From Protonemura montana (Eukaryota > Arthropoda > Insecta > Plecoptera > Nemouridae): DNA of 64,000 nucleotides. The translations under genes were made by a program, and so were the position numbers. The notes below the pieces were generated by a model. The model was not told the DNA's origin. It did not search any database and saw only the letters and a list, made by a program, of their open reading frames with translations. The stretch is taken from contig OX387604.1 in assembly GCA_947568835.1 (NCBI GenBank), forward strand, positions 9,269,860 through 9,333,859, read 5' to 3'. Shown here piece after piece: positions 13,301 through 24,600 of this stretch. Positions within the stretch are counted from its first letter, which is position 1. Each line of letters begins with the position of its first letter.

Positions 13301-16300
13301 TGTACCGTCCTAAGGAAGGGACGTTAAGCCAGTGGTCCCCTTGGTGCTCTTCAACAGGAGTAGGATACGTGCCGGCACCGGGTTTCCCCTACTGCCATCT
13401 AAGCTAGATAATGTTCATTATCATTCTCATCATCATCCACTAATTTACCGACGCCATAAGACAAGTGCCAAATGCCCCGTTGTCAAAACAGTGCGTCGTT
13501 AAACCGCACTAATCAATCAATCAATTCAGAAAGTCTTAACTTTACTCCAATAGCCTTTGTTGTAATTCTGAGTGGAAATCAAGTAAAATTGGCACACTAA
13601 ATACCTGCGTGTGTAGCCCCAGACTTGGTAGCCTGACATGGGCATGGTAGTCTAACATGAGTTTGGGAGCCTCACAAAGGCTTGGTAGCCTGACATGGGC
13701 GCGGTAGCCTCACATGGGCACGGTAGTCATACATGGGCTTGGGAGCCTGACATGGGCTTGGGAGCCTCACAGAGGCATGGTAGCCTCTCTGACTTGACAG
13801 GTTGAGTTGTAAATTTAGCCACATTGCAATTTGGTGTTAGTCCTTCTGTTAACCTTTGCGAACTGTTACACTAAAAATTATGCGTAATGTCACTTTGCGA
13901 ATTATCACTATTTGTTTCACTAGAGAATTATTTTGTGTGAACAGCATGTAAGGCGAGTGTCTTCTCATATCTACATCCCCTCCAAGCAATTAACGCAACA
14001 TGCATGACCTTCAACGAATACTCCTTTACACCACGTTCTTCGTTTTTATTATTATTGTTATTTTTTGATTAACCACCGTCTCCTAAAAAAACTCGACTTC
14101 ATTATGGCCGGTGAATCTTTTCATAAATGTATTAGTAATTCTGATTCAAAACTCATTAATCTATAGTTACATGTACTTGCATTGTAGAGCAGTTACATAG
14201 TACCCAGAGTACACTAATTAGAAGGGAATAGGAGTGGACACTTTACCTACCCTAGTGAAGTATTAGCTTCATACTCTTCCTCTTCTTCTTGGCCCCCGTC
14301 GGAAAATGTGCTCAGGTAACTTGAAAAGCGGGTGCTCCGATCTCGTAGAGCTGTGATTTTCAGTGATTGACGGAATGACTGGCGCGCTCTGTCAACTAAA
14401 ACAGCAGTATTGTTTTCAGGAAAGTCATTCACGTAGCTCATGAGCTTAATAAACTGACATCGCATTTCATTTTAGAAACCAAAATAATTCTTCGTCCAAA
14501 ATTGTGCATATTGTTGTATGGCTTCGAGGCTCAATAGCAGTCAGAAACGATTGCTGTACAATACCGACAATACAGAACAACATGTAATTGTAACCACAAT
14601 CATGCATTTGCTTGTTCATTTTGTCTTGTTTTCCTCTGGTTATTTGTTTCTGTGACCAAATATAAAAATCTAAACCAAGCATATCACACTGAGAGAATGA
14701 CATGAAAGCATTCCAAATCGCAGCAAAAATAAATCAATAACTTCGAGCTTTTTAAAGTAAAGACAATGCCCACGACACTTAATAAACACTCTCAACATAC
14801 GATTTGCTTGGTACTAACAAAATATTCTCATACGTTTACTGCAACTGTTGTTGCCAGTTGCAATCATCCGGTCTTCGAGGGAGACTGGCACAGAGAGATC
14901 TTCAAAGTTGATTATGCATAAGCAAATGTCGTCCACCTCACTTTTGACCGGTGCTATCACCTCACTGCATAAAAACTTGGTACCTGAAATTCAAAGCGAA
15001 CTGGTCTGAGCACATCACAAACGCGACTGAACCTGGACGTACCTACTTGTTGTTTCATACGAAGTTTATATTATTTATGATATAAAATTAGAATAGCAGA
15101 CTCCGACATATCGTGATCTCGTTTTAGTTAACTTGAGATTTGGCAACATAAATACTTCAGGGAACAACGTACTCATACTTGGAACTTACGAAATTGACTT
15201 GGGAGAAATAGAAGTCTCTTCTTAAGAACATTTAGTATGAAAAAGAAAATAGCAAAATATCTTTGAAATATTGAAAACTTTCATTGTGAACATCTAAGTA
15301 TTGTATGTTATCTGTTGTTGGTCAGCAAAGAGTGAACAATATTAAACAATCTCTCTTAAAGAAGTCACATCACTCACCATCTTTTTTGTAGTATAAAATT
15401 TCGAAATGTTTTTCTTCAGCGGCGACGATGGCATCTCTTATCCCTCCAATGGCTTGTTGCGACGTTAGGGGTCCATGAATGAAATCACATACCGCAGGTC
15501 GTTGCATCACCTCAGCACGAGAAAAGCCACACATTTGACAGAACCCATCAGAGCAATATATTATGTGACAGGAGCCACGGTGTACGTTGGCCACAACAAA
15601 ACTGCGATCTGAAATCGAAAAAATATAGCAGTTCAATTTACGTATTCGAAATAAGATGGGAGAATGGTATTAGGAAGTTGGAACACTCAATCGTCACCTC
15701 ATTAATTAATTTTCAATGGCATTGCCAAAAAGGTAAAATGATCAACAATTGTAGCAAGTCGTCTTTCATCTCTATATCTCACGGGTCTATCATCACTTCC
15801 GTTACACGTGCAAAGCGTCGCGAAATGAACGCCCTTCACGCATGCCATGACCGTGCGAGTGACTTCCTAAAATCTTTCCGCATTTTTTTTTCAAAACAGC
15901 TACTCGAGTGGATGAGCGCGAGATATTGAGCCAGTAGGCGGCACAGATGCCGGCCCTTCTGTCCAGATTACGCTCAGTCCCGTACAACCAGGCCGAAAAA
16001 ATCTCTCATCTATTCTCGCGGGACAGGACATCAAGGAGGATTCCACACATGGTGCAAAAAAATGAATATGATTTGTTGGTCTACATATTTTGATAGCCTT
16101 GGAATCATCAGACTATATTTACTGTGAACCACTAAAAGTACGCACTAGTTTTGTTCAGATTCATGATTATTCGTATACGACATGTCAGCACACACAATTG
16201 AACTTCAGTTTTGTCCTATATTGAAATCCTTCGACTGATATTTCTTGCACACATAACAATTCATTATTACGATTATTATTTTTTTTTATTATGTGTGTTC

Positions 16301-16791
16301 TTGCATCCTTAAAGTTTTAGGTTATATTACCCGAGTTAAGCCAATTACGGTGTTAAGTCTAACGCACTGTCTGTTGTTAAAAATGAAATATTTTATGAAG
16401 GAAATCGGATTACGAATTATGTATGACGGGAGCACTCAATAAGTACACTATTATCATTTTTACACAATGAGTTCATACAACTTCAATGTTACTAGATCGG
16501 AGCGTGCTGTGTAGAGCAGCCGTAGAACAGCTTCTAACATGCAGCCACCCACTTTCAATTGATTTGGTTATATTCAAATGTGTTACATTTATCAAGCACA
16601 AAGACTCGAGTATAATTGCTTGGGCCATTATAAAATATTCCATTCAATCTACTTTGCAAAAATAAGTAATACAAATATTCTCTATCGTTTAAAAGAAACA
16701 TCGCCGATTACTTACTGTGAGTGTCGAATTTCCTTATAATCGTTTCTATGATTGTTGTTTTTGGTGCAACGTGGCCCCTTCGCACTGGCAT
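1846..16791 (-). CDS. sei: ERG-type voltage-gated K+ channel (seizure/KCNH2 family), 21-22 coding exons
   Basis: Forms the pore subunit of a tetrameric, slowly activating, fast-inactivating K+ channel in the plasma membrane (known for the family). Exons (high to low): 16791-16716, 15608-15378, 14983-14840, 14395-14251, 12857-about 12695, 12419-12248, 11951-11827, 11570-11490, 8366-8123, 7808-7627, optional 7200-7180, 6800-6646, 6528-6293, 6211-6051, 4983-4692, 4596-4403, 4320-4097, 3951-3830, 3523-3419, 2822-2426, 2218-2098, 1983-1846. Phases match at every junction and all introns are GT-AG; the total is 1242 codons with the microexon (human ERG1 is 1159). The start [13 protein letters not shown] is the family's conserved N-terminus. 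The 12857-12695 donor (gtactt) is weak and was chosen because the next exon needs phase 0. The C-terminal end is less certain: the last exon may read to a stop at 1846 or splice on through a weak gtggca site. Identity is certain; fine boundaries are inferred. Confidence 0.95.
4403..6211 (-). CDS. sei: ERG C-linker and cyclic-nucleotide-binding-homology domain
   Basis: Exons 6211-6051, 4983-4692 and 4596-4403. They encode the end of S6, the C-linker ([53 protein letters not shown]) and the CNBHD ([55 protein letters not shown]). In this family the domain does not bind cyclic nucleotides strongly; its intrinsic ligand and the PAS domain occupy or cover the pocket (known). One local difference is the segment around [16 protein letters not shown], where vertebrate ERGs have a longer PLNLY stretch. 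All three junctions are in phase (0, 1, 0). Confidence 0.95.
5525..5767 (+). repeat. Dispersed repeat family R2, copy 1
   Basis: Shares with 30630-30863 the order: aaaaccctct, tctagac-c-cgacctctca, acatg-aatgacatatttt, a region of purines and A-rich DNA, and the end aagcc-aaaatcctg--tac--cactg. The two copies are on the same strand. The end resembles the terminal sequence of many non-autonomous elements. It is in an ERG intron and overlaps a spurious reading frame that runs on from exon 13. Confidence 0.6.
6293..8366 (-). CDS. sei: ERG membrane core: S1-S6 and pore
   Basis: Exons 8366-8123, 7808-7627, (7200-7180), 6800-6646 and 6528-6293. The first begins [14 protein letters not shown] and carries S1 ([20 protein letters not shown]). 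The second carries S3 with [14 protein letters not shown] and the [10 protein letters not shown] end. The third carries the S4 voltage sensor [18 protein letters not shown] and S5. The fourth carries the pore turret, with NDT and NNT glycosylation sequons, and the selectivity filter SVGFGN (about residues 634-639), followed by S6 start [12 protein letters not shown]. The GFG filter, rather than GYG, is typical of EAG/ERG channels. The next exon supplies the rest of S6 ([15 protein letters not shown]). Confidence 0.96.
7180..7200 (-). CDS. sei: Candidate 21-nt microexon in ERG S3-S4 linker
   Basis: Between the S3 exon (ends GPDANE, phase 0) and the S4 exon (starts TTTLMGLL, phase 0) lies a 7-codon open stretch, LGLDADE, bounded by a good acceptor (tttattttccag) and a weak donor (gttcgt). 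Inclusion keeps the frame and adds seven residues, three of them acidic, to the extracellular S3-S4 loop. Its last residues, DADE, echo the DANE that ends the preceding exon. The weak donor suggests that it is optional. It could be chance: any 21-nt open stretch between good-looking sites is cheap. Confidence 0.45.
9228..9418. mobile_element. Foldback (MITE-like) element of about 190 bp
   Basis: Nearly the whole element is one long inverted repeat. The left arm has gggtttttgaatgctaagta, then tttcgtaacttgtgcctg and ttacttcatcaaggg; the right arm is their reverse complement with a few changes, ending tacctagcattcaaaaccc. The loop is about 35 bp around 9307-9340. There is no coding capacity. It lies in the ERG intron between the candidate short-form first exon and the S1 exon. 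Confidence 0.8.
9825..10133 (-). CDS. sei: Candidate alternative first exon of ERG (PAS-less short isoform)
   Basis: A 103-codon open exon starts with two close Met codons ([12 protein letters not shown]) and ends at a donor, gcagaaaag then gtataa, in phase 0. The next ERG exon (8366-8123) starts in phase 0, so splicing would give a channel with this N-terminus joined directly to [14 protein letters not shown], without the PAS domain and linker. Vertebrate KCNH2 has a short 1b isoform made in the same manner from an internal promoter just before the membrane core, with an unrelated N-terminus (known). The encoded segment is polar and acidic ([22 protein letters not shown]), with no membrane span. 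The flanking DNA at 10140-10700 is less AT-rich than its surroundings, as a promoter or 5' UTR might be. Inference from sequence only. Confidence 0.6.
11490..14395 (-). CDS. sei: ERG N-terminal linker exons 4-8
   Basis: Exons 14395-14251, 12857-about 12695, 12419-12248, 11951-11827 and 11570-11490 encode a low-complexity, Ser/Pro/Gly-rich linker between the PAS domain and S1. Recognisable points are FDR-like [12 protein letters not shown] at its start, an acidic EEEEEYE run, a [19 protein letters not shown] stretch, and GEKVTQ at its end, which leads straight into the pre-S1 sequence [14 protein letters not shown]. The order of these pieces is supported by matching phases (1, 2, 0, 1, 0, 0). 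The linker is poorly conserved in the family, so the join at about 12695 is the weakest in the model. A continuous reading through CGTAAG at the 11840 side of exon 7 was preferred to an internal gtaagt because it gives [15 protein letters not shown] and a phase-0 end. Confidence 0.8.
13160..13528 (+). mobile_element. 5S-rRNA-derived SINE copy A
   Basis: The head keeps part of a 5S rRNA-like segment (gttaatcaacactgcgctgggcca), then jumps by internal deletion to the body (ttcgccttgcttatcaact, ggacgttaagccagtggtcc). The tail has catcatcatccact, the family end aaaacagtgcgtcgttaaac and an (AATC)n repeat. It lies in an intron of the ERG gene. Confidence 0.8.
13625..13797. repeat. 19-bp imperfect tandem repeat, about 8-9 copies
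   Basis: Repeats of gcctgacatgggcttggga with variants (gtagcctcacatgggcac). It follows SINE copy A in an ERG intron. Confidence 0.75.
14840..16791 (-). CDS. sei: ERG N-terminal block: PAS-cap and PAS (eag) domain exons 1-3
   Basis: Three exons (16791-16716, 15608-15378, 14983-14840) encode the N-terminal cap and PAS domain, roughly residues 1-150. Visible family signatures are the start [50 protein letters not shown] and [18 protein letters not shown]. In ERG channels this domain packs on the cyclic-nucleotide-binding-homology domain and slows deactivation (known). Intron phases are 1, 1 and 1, so the PAS exon pair cannot be removed singly without shifting the frame only where lengths are not multiples of three (231 and 144 nt both are). 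Confidence 0.95.
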
Positions 16792-18512
16792 TTCAAATTA
16801 ACTTATTTAGTTCACAGGTAACTAAGAGCTTTTCACAGAAACAAACTAAAACACATTAGTAGAAGGCAAAAATAGCAGCAGATTCAATTCACGTACACTT
16901 TTTGTATCACATATATTAGTTTCCTTCACGACTAGATCTTCGACGCATTTTCAAGCGCTTGATAGAAAGCTTAGAAGACTTTCTTGCATTGGCAAAAGTT
17001 CGAATTTTGGATATGTAAAAAGCAAACATGACTTGTTGGTGCCACAGCAGAGTGCTTGTGTTGTTTTACTCATCGCCGTATGAACGTCTATTCCTATCTG
17101 GTGGTGGCCAGCTAGAGCAATGTGAGGGGAGTTGTTCCTACAGGAATAGCTACGATCGGAGTGTCGTGGGGAGAAGTGAGTCCAACCGTTGTACCTACCC
17201 CCGGCGTCGACGTCGGCGCCGGCGTCGGCGTCGTTGGTAGCAGCGGCTGCGTCGGCGTCGTATCGACAAGCGTTTGAACGCCCATAGCATGAACCCTATC
17301 ACGGCGCACCGTCAATGGGCTGATTATACCTTTAAAGCAACATAAACACCACATTTTTGTGATCTGTCTCATAAATTTAGTAATAAGACTTACTAAGGAG
17401 GAAGGAACTTGAGCACAATTAAAACAATCTTTATTACCTGTTAAACTAATAAAGGCATCAAATTCCCATACTAAATTATTTGAAAGTAAAACTTGATCAC
17501 CTACTGCACTTGCTTTGGCGTGACATTAGCTATACAAGGTTACTTTAAGTACGATAGATAGAATAATAACATATCCCAGTACACCTTACAGAAATATAAA
17601 AATATTTTTACACAATCCAAGACTGGGACAAGGCGATGCGGAAATCGTGAGTCATCATCATCTACATACTACCAGGCATGCGTCAAATGCACACAACCTG
17701 TAACAATCCACCGAACCTTCTACTAGAATATAATCGTATTGTTTCGATCACGTGATAGATCAAGTTGCCTTGATGCTTTGCAGTGGACTAGTCCCGCCCT
17801 CTCTTTTCTTGATTCATGAATTAAAAATTGCATGGAATCACCGTTCACTGGAGGTTTGTTTCAAATTTAAATAAATGCTAGCTAAAATTTGCTTAGCTGC
17901 TAGAAATGTTACCATGAGAAAGCAGTGTTTATGAAAGTACTCAATGATATAATCGATCATAAGTTATAATACAAGGGTAAACTAGAACAATCAAGTTCAT
18001 TACAGGTTAAAAATGCAACTACTACGTGCGAAATAAACAACATTGTCAACAGTCGAACAAAAATCTATCATCGACTGATAGAAAAAACGCAATGTCACAT
18101 ATACCATAAGTTTTTATTACAGAAAAATATTCTGAACCGGTTTCACTTTTCTTTACACAGTTATAACCTTGATTTCGGTATTTTCAATTAACAAGTGAAA
18201 AATGTGCTGTTTTTTTAAAACAAGTAACCCTCAATTAAACAGGTTTTTATGTACCTTGAATTACGACTAGCCCGGCTGTGGATCATCCTATAAAGTATGC
18301 ATTTTTTACCCCTCAAACCGTTTTGTTTTAAGATCGTTCCTTCTAGCTCGTCTAAAGCTCCTTGATATTAGACCAATGTTTTTTATTAAGATATAATTTG
18401 CAAAGTTTCCATGGGTATATAGTCTTTTTGTAATGCCATTTGATTGGACACTGAGAATGCATCGAATACTTGTTTCCTTCCACTGGAAAAACAGGGCAAT
18501 TTACTTGTGCGG
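16792..18512. other. Divergent intergenic region between ERG and CYP4G
   Basis: About 1.7 kb separates the ERG start codon (minus) from the CYP4G TATA box (plus). It must hold both promoters or a 5' UTR exon of ERG. Apart from the CpG-rich repeat near 17.2 kb nothing specific is seen. Confidence 0.5.
17190..17262. repeat. CpG-rich (CGTCGG)n simple repeat
   Basis: Runs of cggcgtcgacgtcggcgcc type in an otherwise AT-rich region, about 400 bp upstream of the ERG start codon. It may mark the ERG promoter or a 5' UTR exon; the open frame over it is Pro/Thr repeat and not convincing. Confidence 0.6.
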
Positions 18513-18548
18513 TATAAAAGCGGAGTCTTGTTTACTAGGCGGTCAGTT
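18513..18548 (+). promoter_or_regulatory. TATA box and initiator of the CYP4G gene
   Basis: TATAAAAG at 18513-18520 is followed about 30 bp later by TCAGTT at 18543-18548, which fits the arthropod initiator. The first ATG of the P450 is about 90 bp further on. The spacing is that expected of a TATA-Inr core promoter. Confidence 0.7.
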
Positions 18549-18633
18549 TTTGTTTCACTACAGAGTGAGGAGTGCCTGTCTTAATACGTGTGCATAGGCA
18601 AGCAACTAGTGGATAAGATAAGGCCCTGTCAAG

Positions 18634-21600
18634 ATGGATACGAACCCCGAAATTGTGTCAGCTTCGTTCGTAGCTGCTGCATCTCTTTTTTACTACTTGC
18701 TGGTTCCTGCCGTACTTCTCTATGCTATTTACTTCCGTCTTTCGAGAAGAAGATTGCTGGAATTGGCGGAGAGGATACCTGGAAAGCCGGGTCTGCCTCT
18801 GCTTGGCAACGCGCTCGAATTTATTGGCAAATCCGACCGTAAGTAATACGACAAATCACTTGCAGGGCTGCTGAGTTCGATAGCGGTATAGAGATGCTTT
18901 TCTGACTTTTCATCAGGATAAACATTTTTCTTTCCGTGGAAATTCATTCGCCTTATTTTTGTCGGCACGTGTCATCTTTTTGACCCCATTTAAAAACTAG
19001 TCGAATGCATTGTAAGCAGTTTTGCGTTCAATGATGAGCGAACTTTTTTTTTATGTGCAACAATTGTAATGCATTTGCTTCTTTTAATATGGTAGAGTTA
19101 TATTAAAGAGGTGTGAAAACTATTGGACTGGGGCCACACAAGCGATTATTACCATGGTTAGAGCTACAGGGAAATAGTGCTTTTTTTAAGTAGGACATTT
19201 TAAAATAGGGAAATTTCTGTAACTCAAAAGATATAAAATGTGAGTTTAGAAAACCAACTGGTATTTTTCAGTTCCAACTGCTGGTGTATTCCTTTCTTTT
19301 TCATTTAACTTTGTCTAGTATGGCAACATTTTGGGGATGGTTTTTAGACATTTTGAATAATCAAGAGCAAAATATGTTTATCAAAGAAAAATGACATTTA
19401 CAACCAAACATGTATGATGATTGAAGTGCACTCATAACTTAACATATATAATAACGATGTGATAATTGAGGCAATCAAAAATACTTTTTTTTCATAAAGT
19501 GATATTATACCAGAGAGAGTGATTTTGTTATTTTATTTGGAATGACAGTATGCAAGAGTTCGACGATATTTCAGTTGCGTTGTAGATGAGCGTAGCTATT
19601 TTTTTCCATATGATTTATTTGTTTCTCTTTTAAGGAGCAGCACCCTTGATTTTTTTTTCGTGTTGATTCACCAAAATCGCTTCCAATTTGGTACTGTAAA
19701 CATTTTCACAAAAAAAAAATTTTTTTTTTTTTTTAATTTTACATTTGTACCAAGCTATGTGTGCTCATTTTCTTCCCGATTAAAAGTGTGTTAGCAAATT
19801 CTTAAAAATTAATAATTAAAAAAAAGCACACACTTGACTCATTACGCAGGGGAAAATAAGGTTGAACCCAGTTCAATTCATTAACTATAGGTATAAATAT
19901 CATCGTATCTTTATCGAAGCTGAAAACACACACACATACACCCACACACACACACATAAATTACTTTATTAGTGGTTGCGAAGTCGAAGATTTTGTTTCG
20001 CTCGCTTCTCTCATCAATCAAGCATTTTTTCACATACTAAACCTTTATAAATTGATTATTTTTTAAATTTAATATGCAGTGGTATTATACCCCAGGTACA
20101 ACTGCTTTAATTTTAACTGACACAAGTTTCTGTAAGCAAGCTTTTATATTTATGAACATCGTTAAAAACTAACGAATTAAAAAGAAACACAGAATTTCTT
20201 TTATTTTTTTATTTTTTTAAACAAACAAACTGATCAAATAACTACTAATTATTTATTGATCATTATTCAAAATTCGGCGTGATATTAATGTAATCAACTT
20301 TTTTTTTTCAATGAATACATCGACAGTTGACTCTAATTAGGTTGTTCACTAATTAATTATATGTAGCAATTTTTGCCAAAAAAAAAAGTATTGTTTTGAC
20401 ACTGTAATATTCTCTAATGTACTATATTATTTTCTATTATACTCCAGTATACTCTATTACACTCTATTATGCTCTATCAGTCTCTATTACACTCTATCAT
20501 GCTCTATTATACTCTGTTATAAAGCCCTTTTTGGTAGAGATAGATACTCGGAAGTCTAGATAAATGATGAATAAAACTAGTTCTCGATACTTTTTGACGC
20601 ATGTCTCAAGGCAAATCCGCAATTACTAACCACTTACATTAAAGTCACTCTTCATATAGGAAGTACATACAAGAAACTTGACATTGGTTTCACAACTGGT
20701 CAAGCAGTCACAACAGAACACCACATATCATTACCATCAAATCAATTAATATGATTGCGTTTTGATGCAATCCCAGATGATCAAGTCGTGTAGGAATCAC
20801 GTGGTCATTATTGGCAAACCAAGTGATTTACCATTGCCTCACAAGCAATCGTGAAATGCAACGAAATGTGCACTTTCAGCAGGTAGATTGAAAAGACAAT
20901 GAACAGGACGTAGAAATAATAAACTGCGAAATCTGAAATACTTAATTAATTGTTTCGTTTATCAGATCTTCTATCTTAAATAACTCGGATGCGAATAAAT
21001 TGTACTGCATATAGATATAAGTTTCGTGTCAGTATATTATGATTATTTCAAAGAAATACGTCGCCATTTGCAAAAAAGTACTTAAAGTGGATAAAATAAT
21101 AAATGGGAAGTAACTTCTGTCAAAAATTTTACTTTTATTGATGAAAATGATATGCTTTTTGGATTGGAGGTCGAATTGGATGCATGTTGTTACGTGTAAT
21201 ATTTGCTTTGTGTAAAGATAAAAAACGAAACAAAAATACAGCACTCATGAATAAAACGCGAGGCTTGTGCACATACCTATTGATTGTCTATATTTTTCAA
21301 ATGAATTCTCACAAGAGGGATCTTATAAACACTTTGCTTCTATTTTTTGACCGAATCATCATTTAGACTCATTTTTTTGAACAACTTGAGCGAAATTTTG
21401 ACACTTTGTAACAATCAAAAAAGTTAGCTATATGGGCCATTTTTTCGCGAGCTCCTTTCCATATCGACTAACAAATAATACTTATCATTGATTAAGAATG
21501 GTTTAAAATTAAATTTGCTCAGCATTTATTTAGAGTGGGAGTATACAACAAGTGTCTTGAGATTTTTACAACATTTTTTCCTACCTTTGAGTTGAGTAAC

Positions 21601-24600
21601 AGTTGACCCTAAAAAGTGTGCAACGAAGCAGTAAAATCATTTGTGATCATAAAAACGTTAATACACAGTCACATTAATACGCTCAACTTCGATATCGATC
21701 AAGCCTTGGTCCAGTTTTTATTGTAGCTTACCCATTTAAAACATGAACATATTCTTGACATGTATGGGTATTTTTCGTAATAATTGTGACTCATACTTCA
21801 GCGAAGGCTGATCATGGACGTGTAGGTCTGATGATTGTTCATGCAAGTTTTACCTATTCTGTACTCTAAATTTTAAAGGTAGAGGGGCAAGGAATTTAGC
21901 ATTTCTGTAACCTCTTACTCTTTAAGACACACTGCGACCATTATAGAAATTAGCCTTTGTATGTATTCCTTGTCAATTGAAATTATATCAGTGACAAGAT
22001 ATCTAATGATTGTCGATGCATTATGATGAAGATATATTTTTGCAAGAAATATTTAATTTATTGATTTGGGTCATTGTGTTGAATCTAAACAGATGGAAAA
22101 TTTGTATTAGTATTAAAATATATGCGTTTTGGAGTGTCACGTACACATCATCTGCATATCGAATAAATCCTTCGTTTAAATGCTTTAACACGCTCATCCA
22201 AGTATTCTGCTAAGTATGACAATTAGCTCGTAATTTTGTGCATAGTGTAAGTACTTCCACCTTAGTAGATGTTCATTACACTTTTTGGAACATTCCATTC
22301 CATCATTTTTGTCAATTATCATTTCGCAAAATTGTATATATATTTGCTTCTTTCATAGCTGTTTAATTTCCGATTTTTTTTAGTTAAAAAAAACATTGGT
22401 GCATCGCCCAGAAATTCTTTTTACACGATTGTTTAGTTTGCTTAGCTTATTAAAGTTACTTATTACTTGTTATTTATATTTGTATAAGTTTTCTAAGTTT
22501 ACTTATTATTATTGAAGTGTTATAGCTTATTCTAGAACCACAAATGTTAAACAAAAATTTTAATTTGTGCCATTTAAATGCGTTAACTTCGGATCGTATG
22601 ATGTTCGTAATTTTAGTTTGCATCCTATATGTGTGTTTACGTCCTGGATAGCGTTCTGATAAAAATATTTATGTGGACATGATATTTTGCATCAGGAAGC
22701 TGTAAAAACCCATTTTTTCAGCTCGAATTTTTTTCGATGAATATTTGTAATTGTTTAATTTACACAAGAAAAAATTAGCCTATACCTCGGTAAAATCTGG
22801 AAAAATGTGAAAAAAATCTGGGAAAAGATGATACAGAAATATTCCCAAATGGTACACGGACAAAATGTGTTGTCCCTGCAACGAATAATAGTGATTACTT
22901 CTTGAGAGTGTATCCCAAATTTACCGTGATATGTTAAAGTATTTAATAATCGACGATTCGGTGATTTTCATTACTTTTCTTTTCTGTTCCAGAGATATTT
23001 AAGAAGATCTATGACATGAGCTTCAGTTTTGGAAATGTGGTAAAACTTTGGATTGGACCAAAACTTGTCGTATTCTTGATTGACCCCAGAGATGTTGAAG
23101 TAATGACATTTTATTAATTTCTTCTTAAATTATAACATTCTTTAGTCCACTTTCACTTCTAAGATCGTCATCACCTACTCAACTATCCATTAACAAATGT
23201 TTCTTATCTTCAGCTTGTTCTTGGCAGTACGAGCATACTCGATAAGGCGTCCGAGTACAGATTCTTCAAGCCATGGTTGGGCGAAGGATTGCTCATCAGT
23301 TCTGGTAATTCCCAAATCTAGTTAAAAAAAAATGAAATACTGCAAGAGCAAGTTAGTGGATAATCACTTATGCCATCATAAACACGCACATAATAATTGC
23401 AGGTCAAAAATGGCGAGCACACCGAAAATTAATTGCTCCAACTTTTCATCTCAACGTGCTGAAATCATTTGTAAGTCTCTTCAATGCAAACAGCATAGCT
23501 GTTGTCGAGAAGATGCGAAAGGAAGGCGGAAAAACGTTCGATATCCATGATTACATGAGCGAGTGTACAGTAGAGATTCTTCTTGGTAAGCGATTTTAAA
23601 CTACAATAATTAACCCCCTTAAGGTGTTTATAACTTCGTGCTATTTGATCCATCCGCAACTTCGAATACTCACGTAGATTATACAAGAAAACATGTTTTT
23701 TAATCTAACAATAATTGCAATAATTTACCATCGGATCATTTATATGCATATCTCATTCTGTGAAATTGTCATATATTTCAGAAACCGCCATGGGAGTTAG
23801 TAAGAAAACTCAAGATAATGGAGGTTTCGAATACGCAATGGCCGTAATGAAGTAACCATATACCTTATTTCCTAATTTCAAACGTGATCAATCGAAGCAA
23901 TGCGGCATTCTTTTTATTAAAATGAACCATGTCTTGTCAACAGAATGTGCGACATCCTTCACCTGCGCCATACCAAGATATGGCTTCGTCCTGATTGGAT
24001 CTTTAACTTTACGAGCTACGGGAAGATCCAAGTTCAACTGCTTGATGTAATTCATGGCCTTACGAGAAAGGTGAGCAACCCAAGACACGCCCTTTCCTTG
24101 ATTGATTCTGCCAGGAAATCATGAAATACTTTACATAAAGTACAATATGATTATTCATGCAATATTGGGGATTGTTAATTTATCACATATAGATAACAAT
24201 GTATGTTGTTTTAAAACGTGCATAGCGTATTCATTTTCTGCGTGCATATTATTTGTTTTGAATTGCGACAAAAAGTGAATATTGTCAATCACTTTAATAT
24301 CACTTAATATCAAGCTGTATGATGATTAATCTGGAATAAAAATTAAATTAATTAATTAATAAATAAATAAACTACAGGTAATCCAGAAAAAGAAGGAAGA
24401 AATTACAACTGGTCAAAAGGACTACATTACTGCAGCTCCTTTACCAGTTGAAAGTAATAATGATGAAAAAGTGGAAAAGGTAGTTCCTGCCAAAGGTCTC
24501 CGCGACGACTTAGATGACCAAGACGAGAATGATGTTGGTAAGCTCGAAAGGGGTTTCAACCATCGTTCATAAAACAATTTCCTTGTGTTTTTATTGTTGA

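Noticed and set aside
17112-17372. Pro/Thr-rich 86-codon minus-strand frame upstream of ERG
   Set aside because: The content follows from the CGTCGG simple repeat, and no donor joins it in frame to the ERG start exon, which already has the family's conserved Met.
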